Origin: Telopea speciosissima
Taxonomy: Eukaryota > Streptophyta > Magnoliopsida > Proteales > Proteaceae
NCBI RefSeq assembly: GCF_018873765.1
Contig: NC_057920.1
Span: forward strand, 14,211,307 to 14,275,306
Length of the DNA stretch: 64,000 bases
Reading direction: 5' to 3'
The notes beneath the pieces were generated by a model. The model saw only the letters and a program-made list of their open reading frames with translations. It was not told where the DNA came from and did no database searches. Below, in pieces: positions 43,922 through 56,400 of this stretch (position 1 is its first letter; each line of letters begins with the position of its first letter). The translations under genes and the position numbers were made by a program.

Positions 43922-46900
43922 TCAAGTTGGTGCAAAAATGTCACACATGCCCAACTTGGCTAGAAAAGGATGAAACACTTTGCCAGTCAGCCCCTTGGTG
44001 AAAACATCAGCAAGCTGATCAGTAGACTTCACATAGGGAACACAGATAAGTCCAGCTTCAAGTTTCTCCTTAATGAAATGTCTGTCCACCTCCACATGCT
44101 TAAGTACGGTCATGTTGGACAGGATTATGAGCGATGCTTATGGCAGCCTTATTGTCACAATATAACATCATTGGAAGTTGAACAGCAACTCCAGTATCTT
44201 GCAACAGCCCCTTAAGCCACAACAATTCACAGATACCATGAGCCATCGCACGAAATTCAGCCTCAGCACTGGACCTGGCCACCACATTCTATTTTTTACT
44301 ACGCCAGGTGACAAGGATCCCACCAACAAAAGAGCAATATCCAGAGATGGATTTCCTATCACTTGAACCAGCCCAATCCGCATCAGTGTATGCTTCAACC
44401 TTCAGATGACCATTGGGAGATAAGAGTATCCCTTGTCCTGGAGCAGACTTCAAGTATCATAAGATGCGATGGATGACCTCCATATGAGAAGAATAAGGGT
44501 CATGCATAAACTGGCTGACCATACTCATTGCAATGGCAATGTCTGGCCGAGTGTGAGATAGGTAGATAAGTTTTTCCACCAACCGTTGATAACGACCTTT
44601 GTCAACTGGTGAGCCTTCTTTCTCCTTGAGTCTTGTCGTAGCTTCTATGGGAATTGCCGAAGGATGACACCCTAGCAACCTCGTTTCAGATAGTAGATCC
44701 AGGACATACTTTCTTTGAGACAGAAAGATACCCTTTGAAGAACGAGCAACCTCTATCCCAAGAAAATATTTCAGAGTGCCCAAATCCTTAATTTCAAACT
44801 CACTGCCAAGGAATAGCTTCAACCTGTTGTTCTCATCACCATCATTACCGGTTACTACAATATTATCAATGTAGACTATGAGGAGAGTAACCTTAGCACC
44901 TACACGTTTGATGAACAAGGTATGATCAGCATTGCTTTGTTGGTAGCCCACGGACAACATAGCCTTGTGAAATCTACCGAACCAAGCTCTAAGTGACTGT
45001 TTCAAGCTATAGAGTGCACACTTCAGTTGACACACCTTTCCCTTGGTAGCAGGACTTGAACAACCTGGAGGAATGTCCATATATACTTCTTCCTTTAGTT
45101 CACCATGGAGGAAGGCATTCTTCACATCCAACTGCTGAAGATCCCATCCAAGATTCACTGCACAGGATAGCAATTCCTGTACAGTATTGAGTTTTGCTAC
45201 TGGTGCAAAAGTCTCCTAGTAGTCAATGCCATACGTCTGAGTGAAGCCTTTAGCAACCAGACTTGCCTTGTACCGATCCACTGTACCATCTGCCTTCTGC
45301 TTGACCACAAACACCCATTTACAACCCACTGGTCTTTTTCATGGAGGAAGAACTACAACATCCCACGCATTGTTTTTGTTCAATGCTCTCATTTCTTCCA
45401 ACATTGTTGCCTTCCACTTCCCATCTGTAGATGCTTCCTGCCAATTTTTAGGAATGAAAACAAAAGAAAGGGAGGAAACAAATGTATGAAAAGAGGGAGA
45501 AAGAGAACTATAAGACACAAAACGGGAAATAGGATGTAAAGTGCAGGTCCTGGTACCTTCGCGATGAGCAATGGGTAGATCAGAAGAGGAGGGCTCACCA
45601 AGAGAAGGAGGATCTGGATCCTGAGGTGGCAACTGGATGGGTATCGGTGCTGCAGTGGTCTGATTCTGCCCTCTGTTAGAATCTCCGGTTATAAGTGAGA
45701 ATGGTGGAATTGTCAATGGTCCTCTGAAAGTTACGAATGGTCCTCTGTACTGGAGTCAGCTCCCCCTGAATAGGAACATTACCACCATCTATTTCCATGA
45801 TCTCCCCCTGTATTGGATTCCCCTCAGGTGAAGGGACAACAGCCTCGGGAGACTGAACAGCAGCCACGGGAGGCTGGACAGCAATCGGGGAGTGATGGTA
45901 GGTGGCTATAGGTGATGGGGGGAGGGGAAACCCAAGAGTATGAACCACATCTTCACTAGAACGCTCCCTCAGAAGAGGTGGGGAGGAATAATAGGAAAGG
46001 GTTTCATGGAAAACCACATCCATATTGACCATAGTACGGCGAGTAGGAATGTGGTAACACTTGTATCCTTTCTGGGTTGGAGAATAACCCAAAAAAATAC
46101 ACCGTAACCCACGAGGTTCAAGTTTGTCAAGGGAATGAGTATCCCTAGCATAACAGATACAGCCAAAGACTTTGGGAGGAACCACAAATGAGGAATCACC
46201 AAGTAAAACGTCAGATGGGCTACGGGAATCCAGAACCCGGGAAGGTAACCTATTAATAAGGTAAGCGGCAGTGAGAACCGCTTCACCCCAATATTGGGAT
46301 GGAACATGTCGAGCAAACATTAATGCTCTTGCCACATCCAATAAGTGGCGATTCTTTCTTTCGGCCACACCATTTTGGGTCGGGGTATCTATACAACTAT
46401 TCTGATGTATAATCCCATGATCAGCAAGGTATTTTTGAAATTGGGATTCCTTATATTTAGTGCCATTATCACTCTGTAAAACCTTAAGAGTAGCCTGGAA
46501 TTGGGTTTGGACCATTTTTTAAAAATGTTGAAAATAAGAAAAAACTTGGTTTTTAAACTGAAGAAGATAAATCCAAGTATTTCGAGAATGACAATCAATA
46601 AATGAGACAAACCAACGATGGCCAGAGATAGAGGTCTTACGACTAGGTCCCTAAACATCTGAATGCACCAAATGAAAACAAGAACTCCTTTTATTAGATA
46701 AAGAAAAAGTTGCACGTGTCTGTTTGGCCAGAACACAAGCCTCACCAAAAAAAATTATCCTTATTACATTTGGTGACCAAAGAGGGAAATAAATGCGCTA
46801 AAATTCCTAATGGATGGTGACCTAATCTAGAGTGCCATTGGTAAAGTTCAGAAGAGACCAAGGAGTTCTGATGTAGTGGAGAAGGTAGCGGTGAAGGAAG

Positions 46901-48337
46901 ATGACCATCATCAAGCAGATACAGCCCACCGTGAACCTTACCCAATCCAATCGTCTTCCTAGACGCCAGATCCTGAAAAACACAATGGGAAGGATAAAAG
47001 GTTACCTTGCAGTTAAAATCACGACTAATACTACTAATGGAAAGGAGGTTAGTAGTAAAATTAGGTATATGTAAAACAGAAGACAAAGGGAGGTTGGAAG
47101 TACAGTTGATGATTCCTTTTCCAAAGATGGAAGAAAGGAAACCATCAGCCACCTTGACCTTGTCTTTCCCAGAAGAGGGAGAATATCTATAAAATAAGCT
47201 AGAAGTACCAGTCAGGTGATCTGTAGCCCTGAAATCAATGATCCAGGCATGTGAAGTCATAGAAGCACAATGACCACCAAAAGGGATACTTGACCGGGCA
47301 AAATATGAACCTGAAGGAGCTGCTGAATTGGCAGTGGCAGCGGAAGTAGGAGAGGCAGCAGCAGCGGAAGACCTTAGTATACGCAGGAAAGCCTGTAAAT
47401 CGTCCTTGGATAGGCCAATGTCTGTAGCCGGGGGTGTATCAACAGATTCAGATTGATTTGCCTTGCTTTTAGGCTTTTTCTTGGCAGCCCGCTTGGCTTC
47501 AAAGTCAGCCGATTTTCCATGAAGCTTCCAACACCTGTCCTTGGTATGATAAGGCTTATGACAGTGGTCACAGGTAATAGGATCTGAAGGAGAACTACCA
47601 ACAGATAAAGGCCCAATAGGGGCAGCAGTCTGGAGAGCCAATTTGTCCGAAACAGGAGGATGTAACATAGCAGTCCTGCGGTTTTCTTATGAAGAGACCA
47701 GGGCATAGGATTGTTCAAGTGTGGGAAAAGGAGAATGGCCCAACACTTGAACACGAATCTGGTCATATTCAACATTCAACCCGGCCAAAAAGTCATACAC
47801 CCTAATCTTGTCAACATGTTTCTTATAGGCAGCGATGTTGGTAGCTGTATCAGGGTGATAATCTAAAAAATGGTCTAATTGCTGCCAGAGGCTGCGGAGA
47901 GTGGCATAATATTTAGACACCATGAAATCCCCTTGAGTAGTATGAAGGACCTTTTTGTGAAGCTCATACACCTGAGCATCATTATCAAGCTGCCCATATG
48001 TCTCTTTACATGCTGCCCAAATCTGAGAAGCTGTATCAAGTAGAAGAAATCCCTGGGCTAGATCTGAATTCATAGAACCAACAAAATATGACATAAGAAG
48101 ACCATTGTTGGCTAGCCATCGAGTCTTGGCAGTACCAGGGGCAGTCGGCATAGGGATAGTCCCATCAATATAACCAGTGAGGCCACGGCCAGCAATAGAA
48201 GAAGAGGAGGATCGAGACCATAAAAGATAATTGCTGCCGTCTAACGTGATAGGGTTAGGATGAAGATCACGGAAATCAGATTTATCATGGCTAACCTGAT
48301 CAGATGTAGCAGTCGAAATATCAGTGGAGTAACCCAT
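43922..48337 (-). pseudogene. Copia gag-pol, multiply broken
   Basis: Order on the minus strand: Gag (48337-47687, UBN2/retrotran_gag_2 type, with ITLDGSNYLLWSR and QIWAACKETYG). An in-frame stop follows, then a CCHC-like knuckle CDHCHKPYHTKDRCWKLHG and a protease region (47668-46742) whose usual Asp-Ser-Gly is read as DFR in WIIDFRATDHLTG. Next come GAG-pre-integrase (LYQWHSRLGHHPLG) and the integrase core (46740-45676), with LQSDNGTKY and QNGVAERKNRHLL, and an N-terminal part disrupted by several stops. RT (45173-44457) has QLDVKNAFLHGEL and YIDN in place of the usual YVDD. RNase H (44398-43922) has [21 protein letters not shown] and VDRHFIKEK. Frameshifts separate integrase, RT and RNase H. 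The copy cannot move by itself. Confidence 0.93.
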
Positions 48338-48999
48338 AATGAAGAGAAGATCTGTCCGGCAGTAAAATAGGAGCCCTCCCCAATATCGAGTGTGTGAGGG
48401 TTATGGAAGAAAACCCAAAAACAGAGACTGATGGGGCAGGGCAATCCAAAAAAATTTGTTGAAGAAGGCTTATCCACCCTATCCAATATATTGTAGATAA
48501 TGCCCTGGAAGAAGAATAAAAATATCCAAAAGAACCAGGAGCCGCAAGCAGTCCAATCCCAAGAACCGAGAATATTCAGGGATTTTTAGAAGAAAAAACC
48601 TGAAAGTAAGTCTTGATTGGGAGATATTGTCTTTGGTTGTTGTTGGAGTATCGATAGTAGCAGTCCAATGTCGCAGGAGGGTCTCCAATAGAAGGAGAAG
48701 CAGGCCCAATAAATTGAGGACTGATCTTCCCAAAAAAAATAGGAAACCTAATTAGCGCAATATGTGGAACCAGCAGCCATCGAGAGAAAAGGTTTAGGTC
48801 ATGAAAACAGGAATAAAAGAGGTGGGAAGGGGCAGCAACTAGATCATGTGATCACCTCTACAGTGCTGCCCTTAGAGAAGGAGAAGAAGCAAGGAGAAGG
48901 GGGAGAGAAAAAAAAAATCGAGAGAGAAGGGAAAGGGAAGAGAACACGATGGGAGGGAGGGTTTTTGAAAAAATCAGAAGTGTCGTTTCTCTAATACTA
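48338..48999 (-). other. Copia 5' untranslated leader
   Basis: Between the 5' LTR and the first Gag Met (48337). Purine-rich on the plus strand near 48880-48960. No ORF of note. Confidence 0.7.
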
Positions 49000-49213
49000 T
49001 GTTAAGAAATAGAATGGTTTAATGCTTAAGTGAATCAATATGATTCCCTAAGCCTATATTTATACTAATAAAAGAGAATTACATAGACACTTATGCCCCT
49101 ATATAGCTGACATAAGTATAAACAAAGGAAAGAGAATAAATAACATAAGAAGAAAATTAAAAGGAGGAAAGGACCAGAATACCCTAGGGGTATTCTAGCC
49201 TATATCTCTAATT
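49000..49213 (-). repeat. 5' LTR of nested Copia element
   Basis: 214 bp. Differs from the 3' LTR by few substitutions and a 6-bp gain (CTAGGGG region near 49183). Confidence 0.85.
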
Positions 49214-49417
49214 TTCAACTATCTTTGGCTTTTGTCTATGTCGCTGCTTTGACTACCTTTCAGTTGTCTTCTTACCATGTCTGTTCTGCCTCTGACCAAG
49301 CTTTCCTACTATAGACTTCATTGTTGCCATGCCAACTAATGTACCTGTTTTTCTGAAGTCTACCTCTACCACCAATGTCATTTGCTACTAACTTGTTCTT
49401 TTCTCTCCAATCTCTGT

Positions 49418-50677
49418 TCATTGTTGCCTTGATCTTCTTCTGTTGCATTTTCTCATTATGTTTCTCTTGTGCCTTGGGGGCTGGCTGCTCAAGGAAGAAA
49501 TGTGCTCAACATCTGTACTTCCCTTCTGTACCCAAATCCTCTTCTTAACTGTTTGGGATTTCTGACTATGCTGTTTATCTGTCTTCTTGGGAGCTCTTTT
49601 GAACTGTTGTTTTTGTCTTTGAAACTGAACAACTGGCAGTTTGGTTTTGCAATTTCTATCTACGTGTCCTAGCATTTGGCATTTATAACATACAACAGTC
49701 CTATAAAATCTTCGAGATCTATTGTCCCTGCCTATGATCCTCCTGTGCCTCATAATGTATCTGCAATCTGACATCCTGTGCCCATAAGCACCACAACTAT
49801 AACACCAACCAGGGAAGTGGGGAGTGAACCTGGATGTGGGTCTATGCCATACTGTAGGAGTCTGCCATCTTTGTCTCTGGTGTGAAGTTCTTCTAAATCC
49901 ATCACAATTGGCTCTTCTGTTGTATCTGAATCTATCATATCTTTGAGCCTGGAGTTGTCTTAACTTTCTTCTTTTCTTCTTGGGTGAAGAAGCATGGGGT
50001 GTCTCTTTTGGAGTGTTGTCATCCTGTGTTTGGGAGTAACTCAACTGTGCATGCAATAGACTTATCTCTTCTTGTGACTGTACCACCTGTGCTTGCAGTG
50101 CTACACACTCGTCTTCAAGTTCACAATACTTTTCATCTTTCCGTATAATTTGTCCTTCAAGCGCTTCCACTATGAACTTGAGTTCTTTGACTTCAGCTTT
50201 CAACCTCAAAATTACTTGACCTTGTTGCAGGTTATCTCTGTCAACTTCAGGCGGTGTGCTTCTCTTCCATAGTTCTGACATAAGTTCTCTCATAACAGAA
50301 TTTTCTTTTTCTAATTTTCTGCACTTTTGTTTTTCTGAATTTTAATCATCCAACTGAGGCTGTAATTCAAGATTTTTCTGATCAAGGTCTTCAACCTGCT
50401 TGGTGATTTTCTTATTATTTTTCCTTTCATCCTTGAGGTCTTCTAATGCACTAAGTAATTTTGCCTCCATGTCAACTACCGCTTCAAGCTCCTCCTTAGA
50501 CTCTGAAGAACCATCTAAAATTTGATGCTCTAAACCATCAGGAACAATGAATGTAGGTTCATTAACCTCTGTATCTGATTGACTAACTGACCACATGTCT
50601 GATCTTCTGACAACTACCCTTGAAGTTGAATCATCACTCAACACAGGTTTAGACTTCTTCTTACTTTTTCTAGCCAT
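49418..50677 (-). pseudogene. Gag-like ORF of the non-autonomous element, one in-frame stop
   Basis: A 420-codon frame starting MARKSKKKSKPVLS, broken by a single TAA at 50342-50344 (after QPQLDD) and otherwise open to 49418. The first third is acidic. The middle is heptad-like (EDLDQKNLEL, then CRKLEKEN and VEALEGQIIRKDEKYCELED), a likely coiled coil. Then comes a basic Arg/Gln-rich stretch and two zinc knuckles of the exact form Cys-x2-Cys-x4-His-x4-Cys: CYSCGAYGHRMSDC and CYKCQMLGHVDRNC. The C-terminus is basic (RRRSRQQ). It presumably packages element RNA; the replication enzymes would be supplied by an autonomous partner. No typical capsid motif is recognised. Confidence 0.75.
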
Positions 50678-50750
50678 CTAAAAGTCTCTCAGTTCACAAT
50701 CCCAAAGTTGTTAAACTTTTCTGACTGGGTAACCTTGCTCTGATAGCACT

Positions 50751-52395
50751 TGTTGATCCCAGGTTGACACTGAGAGGGGGGTGAATTAGTGTTCATAAAA
50801 AATAATCCCTAAATTCCAACCCTATGTTGATGTCAATGGAGAAGACTTCAAACAAACCTGATTGGCCGGGGCAATCCCGTAATTACCAATCCCACAACAC
50901 ACATGCACGTCCACCTCGCAACCACTGTGTGGCCAGGTCTACCAGATAGTGCACCCCACTTCGCAGATCAAACACACTCCAATACATGCAATGGAAAGTA
51001 AAGTAGACAAGACACCAAATTTATGTGGTTCAGCCAAACTGCCTACGTCCATGGAGCAAAACCTTACCCAGGGTTTCGTATATTGCTCAATATGCTACTC
51101 AAAGTTTTGACTGCAACAACAGCCCAGGAACTACAATCCCTGCTTCGATTTGTGCAACAACACAAACGAGGGCAACTACCCCAGTCTCTGTACAAGCCCC
51201 CACTTGACAGAGTTACAATAATTAATTGTAAATAACATAACCAAATCCCCCAATACAATGGTCAATATTGGCTTACAATCAAACTAGGTTTTTTTCAACT
51301 AAACATGCAACCTAGAAACTCACAATGGGGATTTAAAATTGGGGATTACCTCTTGTAGAGTAATCCAACAATCATGAAGCCTCTTACGCATAGAAATCTT
51401 GTCTATGTACGCTCTACTGCTCAAACTATCTTCAATACAGAATCATCGAGCATAAAACAGTAATATCATTGACTTTCTATGCTCAAACTATGCTGTAACT
51501 CCTTTCAATGGATTCCTCTCAAAAAAATACCCAATTTCAAAAAAAACTTCATCCCATTTAGACATCGGATGGCCAAGATACGTAACCAGTGGCAAATCCG
51601 TAAATAAAGAGATTCTTCGTGACAAACCGTGCACAAAAGGAAAAACGCGTCAGAGATTTTCACACTCTCTTCCTTTATAAGAAATGGGGGTGAAGTCATG
51701 CCAACATCACACTTCACTACACATTAGTTATTTCCTTTATTTCCTCTTTTTCTTTTTTCTTTTTTCTTTCTTTTTCTTTTGATGAACCAAATCTGATGCA
51801 AGATACCGATCTGACGCTCGAAGAGATTTTGGAGTTTTAACAAAACAATGGAGAACGTCTGTCTACAGTATAACACTTAAAGATAAGCCAAAAATTTTGG
51901 CTAAGTATATAAACTTTTGCCTATTCCAGATTTGCTCCATTTTCGCGCATCGACATGAAAATATCTGTAACTTTCTCGTCCAATATTCAAATGATGCGAG
52001 ACTAGTTGCGTTGGAACCGCGACTCGACAAAATTCATTTCTCATGAAGACCACTTCACCCAGAATTTCCATTCAGCCTTCCAAAAATGACCTTGAAGTCA
52101 CTGGCATTGCATGGACCTGTGAAATCACAATTTTAACAGTATGAAACCTTCACCTGCTGCTTCGCCCCTTTGCCAAACACTATATAAGGACTTCATATGC
52201 TGTTAAATGGTGTTCTTCAAGTGCGGGTACCCTTGTAACCCTGTCAAATGACTGGAATACTCTTATAGCTGTGTAGGTGACTTTTTGACCATTTCAATTA
52301 TTCTAAACCACCAATAGCTACTGCCACAACACCATTATGACCAAATACGTTGCCAACAATGACAACAACATTCCACACACTCCAATGGACTAACA
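50751..52395 (-). repeat. 5' LTR of the gag-only element
   Basis: 1,645 bp, TG...CA bounded, paired with 41425-43095. The primer-binding site lies immediately to its left on the plus strand (GCTCTGATAGCA). Confidence 0.92.
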
Positions 52396-52439
52396 AACTC
52401 AAAGAATGGTAATCTCAGCAAAAACAGGGCTGTTTAGCA

Positions 52440-52620
52440 GTTTTAAAGATGAAAGCGTATCTAAATGATCCATTCCCTTGGAAACAGATTTGGAAGTTAC
52501 ATGTTCATCCAAAATTCCAGGTTTTCCTTTGGAAATGTCTACACAACGCCATTCCAAAAAAGAGAACACTTCTTAGCAGATTTACATTGATAAAATACAA
52601 TGTGTGCAAGGTTATTAAAC
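52440..52620 (+). pseudogene. LINE zinc-binding-domain fragment
   Basis: Reads DPFPWKQIWKLHVHPKFQV, then FLWKCLHNAIPKKRTL and SRFTLIKYNVC, the zf-RVT region of plant LINEs. It begins about 40 bp right of the gag-only element, so that element may have inserted into this older LINE. Confidence 0.65.
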
Positions 52621-52780
52621 TCTGGAATTCTTGATCCAGATCGAGTCCAGCCAATTTCAATTCCAATTCAATCAGAATTGGCCGGCATCAATCAGGAATC
52701 AGCCTGAACCCTAGAAACCCAGTTTGATTGACGAATTAGGATCAGGCTCGACCGATCTGATTCTGATTCTTGAAACCCTG
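52607..52780. repeat. Possible MITE with 'AAACCCTGG' end
   Basis: Left 'CAAGGTTATTAAACTCTGG' and right (minus strand) 'CCCAGGGTTTCAAGAATCAG', with ATTGGC / GATTC words between. The ends are only roughly inverted. Fits a common plant MULE-MITE style; weak. Confidence 0.35.
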
Positions 52781-53445
52781 GGAACAGAGCATATCGGGTG
52801 AAGCACTCACCCATGATCTTTTAAACTCCTCGTCCACAGCCCGATCAGAAATCCTCAGGCTGTTACGTCTAGAAACCCTACTTGCATATGCAATTTTACA
52901 GGTCTGAAATGATCTTGTTATGAAACATATCATTTACCATCCTAGGTATAGCATGCAGGCTATTGGCCGTTCTAGATTTTGAAAGTTTTAAATATGGGAG
53001 AAGCGGGGACTGATAGCTTTCAAGAGCTGACCACATGACAAAATAAAACTTCAGAATCAAACACTACCAAGAGGGTGCACACTAATGCATGGATTACTCA
53101 GAAATTGCACCATCTTGTGGCATTGTTTCCTCGAGCCTGAAATCTGCACAGTTGCTATCTACAATGACACTATATAATGAAAAACGATTACAGATAATCT
53201 CCTCTTAAAAAGAAACTGTGAAGAATGGTGTATTTCCTCTATAAAATGAGCATTTCTATATATTGTAACATCTTGAAAATACATGACACTTTTATCAAAC
53301 GATAAAGATTTAAACCTGATCTGGAAAACCATGCACACCTAAATCAACCTCAAGGACATGTTACAATGCAGCTCAAATTTGAAGCACCTTTGCACGATCA
53401 TACCATGGAGTTAATGCTAATGTTACAAACTAGTTGGTGAACTAG

Positions 53446-56400
53446 TCAACTTTCTTCATCCCACTTGCTCTTAGGTATCTCGCCTGAGTCTGCAATAACA
53501 ACCTTCTTCCGAGGTTTACCGCTGTAGGTCCCAGCTCCCCCTTCTATTGCATAAACAGTGTCCATTCCTTCAATAACCTTGCCAAAGACAACATGCTCCC
53601 CATCCAGCCTAATAGATGTTTCAAGTGGGTTAAGAAACATTTATAAAAAAAGGAATAGATAATTTGGGGAAAATGGCTACACCATAAGTAATAATAAACT
53701 GTTCTAATGATACACATTCTGCACATACTTCATCATGACTGTAAAATCTAGACAATGCACCAAGTTAAGGAGATCTGAGAGAATCAGCCTGAACTGATTA
53801 GTAAAACATCTTGTTATTTGTCTCCTGTGCAGTATCTATCTTATCTTTAGAGATTTTAAAATATTTATTTGGATGATTCTTTCTATTTTTTCTCGTTTAT
53901 ATTTCTGGGAGAGTATCTTCAGAGGCCAAGTGATACAGATGTCCAATCACTACAGTCCACAGTCACCTGCATCCGGTCCACCTGTTCATGTGTAATGCAA
54001 AAAACCACAGTACCCCAGCATTATCCAACAAGCTGTGTAACTTACCAGCCGGTTTTGACTGTGGTTATGAAGAACTGTGAGCCATTAGAATCGGGTCCTG
54101 AGTTTACCATGGAAACAACACCTACAAGTGACAGTGAATTAACTCAAGAGATTCAAAGATCAAATTAAAAAAGTGCAATTTATGGCATCATACCTTACAA
54201 CATGCAAAAGAAACATAAGGAACATTGAGCAAAATATGTTTTCAAATATATAGAAAAAGGCAGTCAGGGTTACTCATGCATGAAGTCATTTAAAAGAGAA
54301 AGAACATTTGAAGAAATCAGAGGTAGCGGACCTGCATGTGAGTGCTTTATCTTGAAATTTTCATCAGAAAAGGTGCCACCATAAATAGAGACGCTTCCCT
54401 TCCCATCTCCAGAAACGATGTCTCCACCTTGGATCATGAAACCAGAAACTATACGGTGGAACGGTCTTCCTTTATAGTGGAGCTTCTTTCCATTGGCATC
54501 CTTGCCTTTCTCCCCTACAATTGAAAATTAATAGATCAACACCATTAAAGAAAACGAAAAATTTTACACAAAAAAAAATTAAACCAAAGGAAGAAGAAAA
54601 TAGATGGTGCAGAAACAACATAGCAATAACTGTGATTCTGACAATTTAACCATAAATAATAGTCAAGGATCTTCAGGAAGTCCTCCATGTACCTGTGCAT
54701 AGAGCCCTGAAATTTTCTGCAAAACCGGAAATAGTGAGGCGTTAGGCAAAGAAACTTGCAATTATTTACTGCAAATCCAGAGTAAAAACAGTACAATCAC
54801 TAAAATGCAGGTTACCACATAGTCACTTACCAGTATATTAAAACAACAAGAACACATACAATTCAGTTACACACCTCATATCAAACACATAAATAAATCA
54901 TTTCTTAACTACTACAAAAAGTATAATATTACTTTTATAAGAAAAATATAAAATAGAAAAAAGAACCCTGCCAAGTTTAAATTAGTAAACTACACCATGT
55001 AAACATGTTTTTAAAATCCAAAAAGTCAGTGGCTTTGAATGCAATATTTCAGTTTTACCAAGGTCAGAAAGACCTACCACAGAATATTAAGAGATGCAAT
55101 ATTATGACCAAGAACGCTAATTATTTCAGTAACTTTTGATGACATTTCTGCCAGCCAAAATGACAGGAAGGAGGGCCGCCAAAGGGTCAGCCTCAGAGCA
55201 GATCCTGGTGGATCTATATTTAAATAATTTCATCAATTGGACTTATCCAATTAATAATCATAAAGATCTTCCTAGGTGATCTGTGTTCAGATCCGACAAT
55301 TAGTACAATCAGATTCAAATACTGATATTTGATTAGGTTTTAATTCATTACATTATCATGCACAAATATAACATATTACATCCTTGGTACACAGTTTAGC
55401 TGAAATTTCGCGAAACTTGTGCGAAATATTTCGGTTTCACAAGGGCTTGAAACGAAACCGGATTGCACATATTTCAACCAAAATTTAGAGGTTTTGGTTG
55501 AATTTCGGTCAATTGTTTCGTTTCGCCGAAATTTCGGCCGAAATGTTACTCTGACCATGCTTTAAATACCACATTTTGTTCATTATTTCTAGTTACGAAG
55601 AAGCGACGATTTGCTGCTTTGTTGGGAGATTTGTGCAAGATTCAAAGTTGGAAGTATACCATTTTCCCAAAAACTAATATTTGCAAAAAAAATAGGATAA
55701 ATACTTGGTGGTTGGCATTCAATTTTTTAAATGTTACATACTGTGGAAAATGTGGTGGTCAAGTTGGAGCCTAATTCAACTATACAGGCAAAGTGCAACA
55801 ATGAGGTGAGACTTGGTAGCCAATAATTTGTTCAGTATTTATGAGGAATGTAATTACTTGATTTTGTACTAATGCGAACATTACCCATGTTTGAATTGAG
55901 TATAGATAAAGAAGTGTCCGGGTTTAGAGGGTCTAAAATAGGGTCCGAAGTCAAACTGCCATTTTTGGTGTATTTTTTAAAATTTAAGGGTTCTACTATG
56001 TCTAGAGGGCCTAAAATGGGGTTTCCTAAAAGTTTTTGACCTGATTTGGTCATTTGGCTCTCAAAACCCACCATTGAAACTTGCTAGAAAAAGTTTCCAG
56101 GTTTCAACCAAAATTTTGGTTTCTGTCGAAATATTCCGAAACCGGAAACCCTGGTTACATCTTTCCACTAGATTAATAAAGTATGAACACCTAATAGACA
56201 AAAAGAAACACACAAATAAACATTATATATAATATAATAAATAATGCATATTTTAATCAGGTTTGGATCTTAATCAGAGTGCATCAAGGTAGATTAACCT
56301 CCGTCAAATTAACAGATCTTCCATAAATGGGCTGGATTTTGATGGGATGGGATCTACAAGAAATTTTTACCATATCTTCACTTTCAGCAGCTCATTTGAT

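Larger units (their letters stand above)
43707..49213 (-). mobile_element. Ty1/Copia retrotransposon nested in the gag-only element
   Basis: Short LTRs at 43707-43914 (208 bp) and 49000-49213 (214 bp) share TGTT(G/A)AGAAATAGAATGG at their left ends and CTATATCTCT at their right ends. The polypurine tract beside the 3' LTR reads CTTGAGGGGGAG (minus strand). The primer site beside the 5' LTR reads TAGTATTAGAGAA, a decayed form of the usual initiator-Met site. The internal region holds gag, protease, integrase, RT and RNase H remnants in Copia order. Flanking CTTTC and TTTTC suggest a 5-bp target duplication with one change, but the right LTR end is eroded, so this is uncertain. Confidence 0.9.
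41425..52395 (-). mobile_element. Gag-only LTR retrotransposon (SIRE-like, non-autonomous), interrupted by a Copia element
   Basis: LTRs at 41425-43095 and 50751-52395 begin TGTTGATCCC and end ACTAACA. The element is bounded by a perfect AACTC duplication (41420-41424 and 52396-52400). It points to the minus strand. Next to the right LTR the minus strand reads TGCTATCAGAGCAAGG, a methionine-tRNA-type primer site. Next to the left LTR it reads CCAAAGGGGGAGA, a polypurine tract. After removing the nested Copia insertion about 5.5 kb is left, with a gag-like ORF (50677-49418) and no protease, integrase, RT or RNase H. LTR style and repeated polypurine motifs resemble the SIRE/Maximus lineage; that is an inference. 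By eye the LTRs differ at roughly 5% of positions in the first 200 bp. Confidence 0.9.
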
